DNA from: Acidobacteriaceae bacterium
GTDB lineage: Bacteria > Acidobacteriota > Terriglobia > Terriglobales > Acidobacteriaceae
DNA length: 12,164 nucleotides
Assembly: GCA_030040395.1 (NCBI GenBank)
Contig: JASHTU010000225.1
Span: 1 to 12,164, forward strand
Direction: 5' to 3'
Made by a program: the position numbers and the translations under genes. Below the pieces are notes generated by a model that saw only the letters and a list, made by a program, of their open reading frames with translations, did not search any database and was not told where the DNA came from. Positions 5,999 through 12,164 of this stretch are shown in pieces; position 1 is the stretch's first letter; each line of letters opens with the position of its first letter.

Positions 5999-6754
5999 CT
6001 ATTTTGCCGTCCAGCCGCCGTCAATTACGATGTCGGTTCCGGTAATGAAACCGGCCTCCGGCGAACAAAGATAACAGGCCAACGCTCCGATCTCCTCGGT
6101 CTTGCCCCAGCGTCCCACCGGCAGGTTGGCCAGGAACTGGGCATTAGTCTCGGGGTTGTTCATCAGAGCCGCATTCATTTCGGTCCCGATCGGACCTGGG
6201 CTGACGCCATTCACCGTGATACCGTCGCCCGCCAGTTCGAGCGCCAGAGCCTTGGTCAATCCAAGCAGGCCGGCTTTGGCGGAGGAGTAGGCCGCGCGGC
6301 CGGGTAGAGACACGTGGCTCAGGATCGAAGTCATATTGACGATTCGCCCGTATCCGCTTCCGCGCATTCCCGGCACGAAAGCGCGGCACATCAGAAAGGT
6401 CGAGATCAGACTCGCGTCCAGCACCGCGCGGAACTCTTCAAGCGTAAAATCGACCAGGTTCTTGCGCAGGTTGGTGCCGGCGTTATTGATTAATATCTGC
6501 GCGTCCCCGAACTCTTCCTGGATCGCATGGGGCAGCGCCGCCACCTGGTCCTCGCGGGTGACGTCGGCAGAGAAAATCGCCGCCCGCCCTCCCTTTTCTT
6601 CGATGGCCTTACGCACGCCTTCCAGCTTCTCAAGATTCCTCGCCACCAGCGCCACTTGCGCCCCCGCCGCCGCCAGCGCTTTGGCCATCGCCTCGCCCAA
6701 GCCGCGGCTGCCGCCGGTGATTACCGCTGTGCGGCCTCGCAGATCGACCTTCAT
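5999..6754 (-). CDS. Short-chain dehydrogenase, gluconate 5-dehydrogenase-like
   Basis: This 251-residue classical SDR oxidises or reduces a sugar-acid or sugar carbonyl with NAD(P). The Rossmann motif is TGGSRGLG (13-20). Arg39 in VARN at the end of the second strand suggests NADP preference. NNAG is at 90-93 and the catalytic Ser143, Tyr156 and Lys160 are present. The helix-alpha4 Asn of the usual N-S-Y-K tetrad appears to be Ser115 (LDASL against VNL in relatives). I chose the ATG at 6754 because AGGAG lies nine bases upstream and the protein then starts just before the Rossmann strand; an ATG at 6793 has no such support. It lies 50 bp behind the transporter on the same strand, presumably one operon. 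The closest family by eye is gluconate/2-deoxygluconate dehydrogenases; the substrate is unproven. Confidence 0.85.
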   Translation of the reverse strand: MKVDLRGRTAVITGGSRGLGEAMAKALAAAGAQVALVARNLEKLEGVRKAIEEKGGRAAIFSADVTREDQVAALPHAIQEEFGDAQILINNAGTNLRKNLVDFTLEEFRAVLDASLISTFLMCRAFVPGMRGSGYGRIVNMTSILSHVSLPGRAAYSSAKAGLLGLTKALALELAGDGITVNGVSPGPIGTEMNAALMNNPETNAQFLANLPVGRWGKTEEIGALACYLCSPEAGFITGTDIVIDGGWTAK

Positions 6755-6804
6755 TGTCACAATCTCCTGTTCACTCAGAATTCTGTAACGCATTCACTTA
6801 AGGA

Positions 6805-8139
6805 TCATTCAAGAGAAAAGCTGCCTGTGGCCGCTTCGGCTTTCGCCACTCCCGCGGCCAATTCATGGGACTGACCGGCATTCTCCGGATGAAGTCCAAG
6901 CCAGCAAAGACCCGAGATCACCGCTGCTCCAACCATGGTGTAAATCAGAATGTTCCAGTCGCTGCCGCTATGTTGCAGAATCACTCCGCCCACCACTGGC
7001 GCCACGAAGCCCGCCAGGTTACCCATCATGTTCATGGTCGCCGCCACCGTCGCCGTGTACGGGCCGCCGATGTCGACACAGGCGTCCCACGAAATCGGCA
7101 TGGTCAGGTCGCTGGTAAGACTCGCAATACCCATCGCCATCATGGCCCACAGCGCCGAGGAGATGCGGGTAAACATGAAGAGCAGCGCCGCCGTCGAAAG
7201 AAAGCCGCAGAATGCAACCGTGCGGCGCGACACGCGCTTGGGCAACAGGCCGCTACCCAGCGAGCCAAACCCGCCAAACAGTAACGGCAGCACCGCCAGC
7301 GCCGCCGCGTGTTGCGCCGATTCTCCGCGCGCTTCGTGAAGATACATGGGAAGCCAGGTCACGTAGAAATACCACACGTAGGAGAGGCAAAAGTATTGCA
7401 CCACCAGCAACATCACCTGGCGCGTGAACAGCAGCTTCACCCAGTGCCCTTCGCCGGGCTTATGCGTGGTCAGCACGCGCGAAGCTTCCAGCAGTTCCAA
7501 CTCCTCCTTGTTCACCGCAGGGTGTTTGGCGGGGTCGTCCCGGTACCAAAAAAGAAACACTGCACACCACGCCAGGCCCAGGGCCGCAAAGCACACAAAC
7601 GCCCATCGCCACCCCAGCATCGTGATCGCGAACAGGGCAAGCGGCGGCGTGGCCGCACCGCCCCAGCGCGTGCACGCCCACATCAATCCCTGCGCCTTCA
7701 TGCGCTCGGGCGCCGGAAGCCAAACGCTGAGCATGCGCGTCAGGTTGGGAAAACATCCGGCCTCGCCGGCGCCAAAAAGAAAACGGACTACATAGAGCGA
7801 GACAGCATTCCACGCCGCGCCGGTCAGCGCCGTGAACGCGGACCACGCGCACACGATCCGGATCAGGATCTTGCGCACTCCGATGCGGTCGCCCAGCAGC
7901 CCTGCGGGCAGCTCAAAAAGTGCATACGAAAGTCCGAAGGCGCCGAAGATCAGGCCCATCGCCTCCTTAGTCAAATGAAGATCGCGCGTAATCGGCCCCG
8001 CGGCTTCCGATATCGCCACACGCTGGATGTAGGAGAGTATGGCCAGCCCAAGGGCCAGGGCCACCACACTGTAACGCGTGCGGCTGGGCTTCATCGGCGA
8101 GCCTCGCGCGGGAACGGCAAAACCCGACCCATCAACCAT
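6805..8139 (-). CDS. MFS transporter, ACS family (sugar-acid type)
   Basis: This 444-residue membrane protein has about twelve hydrophobic segments and belongs to the anion:cation symporter family, which includes hexuronate (ExuT) and galactonate (DgoT) carriers. Landmarks are YIQRVAIS at the end of the first helix, motif A GDRIGVRK (83-90), and RFLFGAGEAGCFPN (119-132), characteristic of this family. In DgoT the first-helix pair is Asp-Arg; here it is Gln39-Arg40, so one proton-coupling acid is absent. Two starts are possible: 8139, with GGAGG-rich sequence directly in front, or 8094 (MKPSRTRY), preceded by GAGG at seven bases and closer to the first helix. It is the first gene of a two-gene operon with the dehydrogenase and is divergent from an FCD regulator, a classic arrangement for a regulated importer. 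The substrate is most likely an aldonate or uronate. Confidence 0.88.
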   Translation of the reverse strand: MVDGSGFAVPARGSPMKPSRTRYSVVALALGLAILSYIQRVAISEAAGPITRDLHLTKEAMGLIFGAFGLSYALFELPAGLLGDRIGVRKILIRIVCAWSAFTALTGAAWNAVSLYVVRFLFGAGEAGCFPNLTRMLSVWLPAPERMKAQGLMWACTRWGGAATPPLALFAITMLGWRWAFVCFAALGLAWCAVFLFWYRDDPAKHPAVNKEELELLEASRVLTTHKPGEGHWVKLLFTRQVMLLVVQYFCLSYVWYFYVTWLPMYLHEARGESAQHAAALAVLPLLFGGFGSLGSGLLPKRVSRRTVAFCGFLSTAALLFMFTRISSALWAMMAMGIASLTSDLTMPISWDACVDIGGPYTATVAATMNMMGNLAGFVAPVVGGVILQHSGSDWNILIYTMVGAAVISGLCWLGLHPENAGQSHELAAGVAKAEAATGSFSLE

Positions 8140-8253
8140 CCTCCCCTCCCCCGCTCCGGCTCCCGATAATTCTCCGCGCGCTTCCGCATAGTCCGACGGC
8201 GATGCGAAAACTTGGGCAAGAGAGGAGGTTTCCTCGGAAGATGCGATTGTGGA

Positions 8254-8282
8254 TTGAACAATCGACCAGTATGCGGTATTCT
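8254..8282 (+). promoter_or_regulatory. Candidate sigma70 promoter of the second FCD regulator
   Basis: TTGAAC (8254-8259) and TATTCT (8277-8282) are separated by exactly 17 bp; each box matches four of six consensus positions. The predicted transcription start (about 8289) lies inside the inverted repeat described next. The regulator start codon is about 108 bp further on. Confidence 0.5.
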
Positions 8283-8295
8283 ACCCTCTGAATAC
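8276..8295. promoter_or_regulatory. Inverted repeat over the regulator promoter, likely operator
   Basis: GTATTC (8276-8281) and GAATAC (8290-8295) are perfect inverted copies eight bases apart, covering the -10 and the predicted start site. A 9-bp near neighbour, TACTAAGTA (8293-8301), is also self-complementary around its centre. The position between a GntR regulator and a divergent transporter suits autoregulation plus control of transport. Binding is inferred. Confidence 0.45.
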
Positions 8296-8396
8296 TAAGT
8301 ACACTTTCGAGGATGTGTCAACCGATCGCCACCCCAGGTGCAAACATTGATGCAGGGTCAACTCTTAACCCGGCAGCGCTCGTAGAGGGAGGCACC

Positions 8397-9182
8397 ATGG
8401 GCCTACCAGTCGCGACTCCTTCCACGCTGAAGCTCTATCTGCTCCAGCGCATTCGCGACGCGATTCTTTCCGGCAAATATAAGCCCGGTGATCGTCTCAA
8501 CGAAAGCATGATCGCGCGCGAGTTCGAGATCAGCCGCATTCCGGTGCGGGAAGCGTTATTTCAGTTGCAGGAGTCCGGCCTGGTCACCAACCGCAAACAT
8601 CGGGGCATGTTTGTCACCCAGCTCTCCGATGAGGATACACAAAAGATCAACAGCGTGCGCATGATTCTGGAGACCGAGGCGTTCAAGCTTGCCCGCATCC
8701 ACATGACTCCCGAGATCGCCGCGAACCTCGCCGCTCTGGTCGACAAAATGGAGAGTTGGAGCGGGGAATTGTCCGAGGCCGCGGCTCTAGATCTCCGTTT
8801 TCACCGCGCCATTTGGGAAGCCTCCGGAAATCCACGTCTGGTCAAGACGCTGGAATCACTGGTCACGCCGCTGTTTGCCCACAAGACTCTCGAGCATGTC
8901 AGTTTCGAGTTGCGGCAGTGGCGTTTGAATCATCATCGCGCCCTGCTCAATGTGCTGCTCAGCCCCAAAGAAGGAGACATCGCTGGAGCCCTGCTGGTGC
9001 ATTTGCGCATTGCTTACAAGGATCCGGAACTCTTCTCGAGTTTGGCCAAAGCGCCTCCCGCTCTTTTCCAGGCGGCCAGCGATAAAACGCGTCCGGCAGG
9101 CGCAAAGCAGGGCGGAAAGGTTGCCGGCAGCGAGGTCAAGGAAAGCTCGCGCCAGATCAACGGCAACGGCCGTTCGGAGTAG
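8397..9182 (+). CDS. GntR-family transcription regulator, FCD (FadR) subfamily, second copy
   Basis: This 261-residue protein is paralogous to the regulator at 2504-3190; the two share many identities through both domains. The winged helix spans about 8-75, with a standard recognition segment SRIPVREAL. The FCD domain spans about 85-212, with Asp132, His136, His180 and His202 as the likely metal set. A 44-residue Lys/Gly/Ser-rich C-terminal tail has no counterpart in the paralogue. I chose ATG 8397 because AGAGGGAGG lies four bases upstream; an in-frame ATG at 8313 has no RBS and would add 28 poorly structured residues. Neighbours are the transporter operon on the left (divergent) and the dehydratase operon on the right (same direction), both candidate targets. 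The ligand is probably the imported acid or a dehydration product. Confidence 0.88.
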   Translation: MGLPVATPSTLKLYLLQRIRDAILSGKYKPGDRLNESMIAREFEISRIPVREALFQLQESGLVTNRKHRGMFVTQLSDEDTQKINSVRMILETEAFKLARIHMTPEIAANLAALVDKMESWSGELSEAAALDLRFHRAIWEASGNPRLVKTLESLVTPLFAHKTLEHVSFELRQWRLNHHRALLNVLLSPKEGDIAGALLVHLRIAYKDPELFSSLAKAPPALFQAASDKTRPAGAKQGGKVAGSEVKESSRQINGNGRSE

Positions 9183-9197
9183 AGGGGCCCGCGGGGT

Positions 9198-9211
9198 TCG
9201 GTCTAAACCGA
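9198..9211 (+). terminator. Weak hairpin after the regulator
   Basis: TCGGT-CTAA-ACCGA forms a 5-bp stem 15 bp after the regulator stop, followed by TCGTTTGT rather than a true T-run. It might weaken read-through towards the dehydratase, which has its own promoter about 100 bp further on. Confidence 0.25.
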
Positions 9212-9301
9212 TCGTTTGTACGGGTGGAGGAGAGTTTGCCGGGACGCATGTTTTTTCAACACTAAGCTGAAATCTTCGAGGACGGCAAAGCGGCCTTTCT
9301 G

Positions 9302-9314
9302 TATAATGTATACA
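9302..9314 (+). promoter_or_regulatory. Consensus -10 abutting a TGTATACA operator candidate
   Basis: A perfect TATAAT (9302-9307) shares its last base with the palindrome TGTATACA (9307-9314), so a bound regulator would cover the transcription start. TGTATA also repeats directly (9300-9305 and 9307-9312). The -35 region at 17 bp is poor (AGGACG), suggesting weak or activator-dependent basal output. Several FCD-type GntR regulators, for example those of malonate loci, are known to bind TTGTATACAA-like sites, so either regulator in this window could act here. The dehydratase start is about 100 bp downstream. Confidence 0.5.
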
Positions 9315-9414
9315 AACAGTCGCTCAATTCAGCAGGTTCGGGAGCAACGCCGAAATTCATGACAAGTTTCCTGGAAGATTCGATAGCCTGGGATGTCTTT
9401 AGAAGCAGGAGGCG

Positions 9415-11259
9415 ATGCGAGCGGGCCCTCAAGGCCCGTCGGACGATTTCCTGCGCACCTCGTTCCCGAAGGTTTCCAAGATGAAAAGAGATCCAGCTGC
9501 AGTTTCCCCCATCAATGGGCCGTCCTCCGGAACCGACAGGAAACCGGAGCGTATTCTTCGATCCACCCGCTGGTTCGCCCCCGAGGACAAGAACGGCTTC
9601 ATTCATCGCAGTTGGATGCGCGGCTATCCGGAACACGCCTTCGACGGCCGGCCGGTGATTGGCGTCTGCAACACATGGTCCGAACTCACACCCTGCAACG
9701 CGCATTTTCGCGAATTGGCGGAACGCGTCAAGCGCGGCGTGTGGGAGGCGGGCGGGTTCCCGGTCGAGTTTCCCGTAATGTCGCTCGGCGAATCCAATCT
9801 CCGGCCCACCGCGATGCTCTTTCGCAATCTGGTCAGCATGGATGTCGAGGAATCCATCCGCGCCAATCCCCTGGACGGCGTGGTTCTCCTCACCGGATGC
9901 GATAAGACTGTCCCGGCTTTGATTATGGGCGCAGCCAGTTGCGACCTTCCCACCATCGTGCTCTCCGGCGGCCCCATGCTCAACGGCAAATTCCACGGCC
10001 AGAATATTGGCTCGGGCACCGATGTATGGCGCTTCAACGAAGAAGTAAGAGCGGGCCGCATGAATCTTTCCACCTTCCACGAAGCGGAAGTCTGCATGTC
10101 GCGTTCCGCGGGCCACTGCATGTCCATGGGTACAGCTTCGTCTCTGGCCTGCATGGTCGAGGCCATCGGTCTCGGCCTTCCCGGCAACGCCGCGATTCCC
10201 GCTCCGGATTCCCGCCGCCTGACCATGGCGCACATGGTCGGCCGCCGCATCGTGGGAATGGTTCACGAAGATCTCCGCCTTTCCAAGATCCTTACCCGCG
10301 AAGCGTTTGAAAACGCCATTCGGGTGAACGGCGCCATCGGTGGCTCCACGAATGTGGTCATCCATTCTCTGGCCATCGCGGGGAGGATCGGCGTCGATCT
10401 GTGTCTCGACGACTGGGATCGACTGGGCCGCAATGTTCGCACTCTGATCGACTTAATGCCTTCAGGGCGCTTCCTGATGGAGGATTTCTACCACGCCGGC
10501 GGCCTGCCCGCCATCCTGCGCATGCTGGGAGAGAACGGCCTTTTGCATCGCGACGCGATCACCGTCAGCGGCCAGTCCATTTGGGAAAATTCGAAGGATG
10601 CGCCCAACTGGAACCCCGAAGTGATTCGGCCCTTCGACCGTCCCTTGGTCGATGATGGCGGCATCGCGGTGGTGCGCGGAAATCTGGCCCCAAACGGCGC
10701 CGTGCTGAAGCCCTCAGCCGCATCGCTTCACCTCATGCGTCATCGCGGCCGCGCGGTGACCTTTGAAAGCATTGAAGATTATCATCAGCGCATCGACAAT
10801 CCCGACCTGGATGTCGACGAGAATTGCATCCTGGTGCTCAAAAACTGTGGCCCCTGCGGATATCCGGGCATGGCGGAAGTCGGCAACATGGGTTTGCCTC
10901 CCAAACTGCTCAAGCAGGGCGTCACCGACATGGTCCGCATCTCCGATGCCCGCATGAGCGGCACCGCATATGGGACGGTGATCCTGCACGTCTCGCCGGA
11001 AGCTGCGGTGGGTGGGCCGTTGGCTGTGGTGCGTGATGGCGATACGGTTGAACTTGACATCCCCGCGCGAAAGCTGCACCTCGACGTCTCCGAGGCTGAG
11101 CTGAAGGCAAGGCTCGGGGAATGGGCGAAGCCGGCGCCGGCCATGAAGGGCGGCTACCAGTCGCTCTACGTGGAGCGCGTGATGCAGGCCGACAAGGGCG
11201 CCGACTTCGATTTTCTGGTCGGTTGCCGTGGTGCGGCAGTTCCGAGGGAGTCGCATTAG
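9415..11259 (+). CDS. IlvD/Edd-family sugar-acid dehydratase (arabinonate dehydratase-like)
   Basis: This 614-residue enzyme should remove water from an aldonic acid to give a 2-keto-3-deoxy acid, using an iron-sulfur cluster and Mg. Landmarks are CNTWSELTPCNAHFR (85-99), TGCDKTVPALIMGAAS (160-175), SAGHCMSMGT (231-240) and DARMSGTAYG (511-520). Cys94, Cys162 and Cys235 are spaced 68 and 73 apart, the same as the cluster cysteines I recall for Rhizobium L-arabinonate dehydratase (59, 127, 200); the catalytic Ser480 there falls on Ser515 here. That supports a pentonate/hexonate dehydratase over the amino-acid-pathway IlvD. The start is uncertain: 9415 has AGGAGG only two bases away, while 9481 (Met23) has GAAGG at eight bases; both leave the catalytic domain intact. 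It is followed after one base by an SDR, so translational coupling is likely. The precise substrate is unresolved. Confidence 0.88.
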   Translation: MRAGPQGPSDDFLRTSFPKVSKMKRDPAAVSPINGPSSGTDRKPERILRSTRWFAPEDKNGFIHRSWMRGYPEHAFDGRPVIGVCNTWSELTPCNAHFRELAERVKRGVWEAGGFPVEFPVMSLGESNLRPTAMLFRNLVSMDVEESIRANPLDGVVLLTGCDKTVPALIMGAASCDLPTIVLSGGPMLNGKFHGQNIGSGTDVWRFNEEVRAGRMNLSTFHEAEVCMSRSAGHCMSMGTASSLACMVEAIGLGLPGNAAIPAPDSRRLTMAHMVGRRIVGMVHEDLRLSKILTREAFENAIRVNGAIGGSTNVVIHSLAIAGRIGVDLCLDDWDRLGRNVRTLIDLMPSGRFLMEDFYHAGGLPAILRMLGENGLLHRDAITVSGQSIWENSKDAPNWNPEVIRPFDRPLVDDGGIAVVRGNLAPNGAVLKPSAASLHLMRHRGRAVTFESIEDYHQRIDNPDLDVDENCILVLKNCGPCGYPGMAEVGNMGLPPKLLKQGVTDMVRISDARMSGTAYGTVILHVSPEAAVGGPLAVVRDGDTVELDIPARKLHLDVSEAELKARLGEWAKPAPAMKGGYQSLYVERVMQADKGADFDFLVGCRGAAVPRESH

Positions 11260-11260
11260 G

Positions 11261-12013
11261 ATGAATACGATCGATCTTCAAAATGGCTGCGCAGTGATTA
11301 CCGGCGGCGCGCGGGGAATCGGCTGGGCGGTCGCGGAGCGCCTGCTCGCAAGTGGAGCAAAGGTCTCCATCTGGGACTTCGATGACGCTCAACTGAACGG
11401 TCATGCGGGCGGATTGAGCGGCAAGGGAACCGTGTATCCCTACCGCGTCGACGTAACCGATGCGGAACAGGTTGACCGCGCCGCAGCCAGCACCGCGGAC
11501 GCTCTCGGCCCGATCAATATTCTCGTTACCAGCGCCGGCATTGCCGGACCCAACTTTACCACTTGGGAGTATCCTCTCGACGCCTGGAAGCGGGTGATCG
11601 AAGTAAACCTGAATGGCGTCTTCTACTGCTGTCGTGCTGTGGTTCCCTACATGCTCAAACAGGAATACGGCCGCATCGTAAATATCGCCTCCGTAGCCGG
11701 CAAAGAAGGCAATCCGAATGCTTCAGCTTATAGCGCCTCGAAGGCTGGAGTCATCGCGCTTACCAAATCGCTCGGCAAAGAGCTTTCGCAGCACAACATC
11801 TCGGTGAACTGCATTACTCCCGCCGCCTGCCGAACGCGCCTGTTTGACCAGATAACGCAGCAACACATCGATTACATGCTGAGCAAGATTCCCCGCGGGC
11901 GCTTCGTCGAACTCGAAGAGATTGCTTCCATGGTTGCCTGGCTCGTTTCCGCGGAAAACTCCTATACCACCGGCGCCGTTTTCGACCTGAGCGGCGGCCG
12001 CGCCACGTACTAG
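11261..12013 (+). CDS. Short-chain dehydrogenase coupled to the dehydratase
   Basis: This 250-residue classical SDR has TGGARGIG (14-21), Asp39 after the second strand (WDFD, which favours NAD over NADP), TSAG in place of NNAG (90-93), an Asn in EVNLNG (115 or 117), and the catalytic Ser144, Tyr157 and Lys161. The usual PG turn after the sixth strand reads TPAACRT, so Gly is replaced. The ATG at 11261 follows the dehydratase stop by one base; GGGAG lies ten bases upstream inside the dehydratase gene. An in-frame ATG at 11228 would overlap the dehydratase and lacks an RBS. In non-phosphorylative sugar-acid pathways an SDR of this kind oxidises the 2-keto-3-deoxy acid at C4 or the parent aldose; either is plausible. 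It resembles, and may be annotated as, a FabG-like 3-oxoacyl reductase, but the context argues for sugar-acid work. Confidence 0.85.
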   Translation: MNTIDLQNGCAVITGGARGIGWAVAERLLASGAKVSIWDFDDAQLNGHAGGLSGKGTVYPYRVDVTDAEQVDRAAASTADALGPINILVTSAGIAGPNFTTWEYPLDAWKRVIEVNLNGVFYCCRAVVPYMLKQEYGRIVNIASVAGKEGNPNASAYSASKAGVIALTKSLGKELSQHNISVNCITPAACRTRLFDQITQQHIDYMLSKIPRGRFVELEEIASMVAWLVSAENSYTTGAVFDLSGGRATY

Positions 12014-12164
12014 GGCCAGCTCATAAATGTATCCGTGCGGACCGAACGTTTGCCTTCGTTCATCCCTCGAGAGCGCATTCATGAAGACACATCACTGATG
12101 CCCGGCTAAAGTTGCCGTATCGTCGCGCAAGTGCCGTTGCCCCGGGGTGCTTGAGCTCGATGCT
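12014..12164. other. Right-hand edge, no gene confirmed
   Basis: No start with an RBS is seen downstream of the dehydrogenase. On the minus strand one frame is open from the edge to a TGA at about 12060-12062 (last residues CLHECALEG). It could be the C terminus of a gene lying outside the window, but 34 residues are too few to tell. Confidence 0.35.

Noticed and set aside
7309..8169. 286-codon plus-strand open frame opposite the transporter
   Set aside because: The minus-strand MFS protein in this stretch has unmistakable family motifs. The plus-strand translation is Arg/His/Gln-rich and typical of antisense of a GC-rich gene.
9262..10365. 367-codon minus-strand open frame opposite the dehydratase
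   Set aside because: It is antisense to strongly conserved dehydratase motifs and is an artefact of codon bias; no RBS or domain.
12060..12164. Possible C-terminal fragment of a minus-strand gene entering from the right edge
   Set aside because: Only 34 residues, ending CLHECALEG, with no family I can identify; too short to call.
1..12164. CRISPR array, tRNA, rRNA, phage or transposase genes
   Set aside because: I found no regularly spaced repeats, no cloverleaf or rRNA-like sequence and no transposase or integrase motif on either strand.

Overview
The window looks like a piece of a soil acidobacterial chromosome (class Acidobacteriia/Solibacteres type). That placement is an inference from moderately high GC, the style of the predicted proteins (secreted ThuA-domain proteins, ACS-family sugar-acid transporter, FCD regulators) and intergenic repeat sequence that resembles what I remember from that group; no rRNA or marker gene is present to prove it.

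Layout. 1-342 is non-coding, with a strong hairpin, a degenerate 30-nt tandem repeat and a very strong G-quadruplex motif. 343-2090 (minus strand) holds a secreted aldose 1-epimerase, then a 213-nt relic of a group II intron that keeps its 5' end and domains V-VI but has lost everything between, then a frameshifted and truncated secreted DsrE-like gene. 2504-3190 (minus) is an FCD-type GntR regulator with an unusual recognition helix. Divergent from it, behind a good sigma70 promoter, are two tandem secreted ThuA-domain paralogues (3516-5682). 5683-5998 is a non-coding convergent spacer with a palindromic repeat. 5999-8139 (minus) is an MFS sugar-acid transporter followed by a short-chain dehydrogenase. 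A second FCD GntR regulator (8397-9182, plus) is divergent from the transporter, and the stretch between them carries a promoter with an inverted repeat over its -10. After a promoter whose -10 abuts a TGTATACA palindrome come an IlvD/Edd-family sugar-acid dehydratase (9415-11259) and a second short-chain dehydrogenase (from 11261), separated by one base.

How it fits together: the right half reads as a locus for uptake and non-phosphorylative catabolism of a sugar acid. The transporter imports an aldonate or uronate, the dehydratase makes a 2-keto-3-deoxy acid, the two dehydrogenases oxidise or reduce sugar-acid carbonyls, and the FCD regulators respond to an acid ligand. The left half adds extracytoplasmic sugar handling (mutarotase, ThuA proteins). 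The exact substrate cannot be read from sequence alone. No aldolase or kinase is present in the window, so the pathway would be completed outside it. I did not find a convincing novel defence or other unprecedented system; the most unusual item is the miniature group II intron relic.
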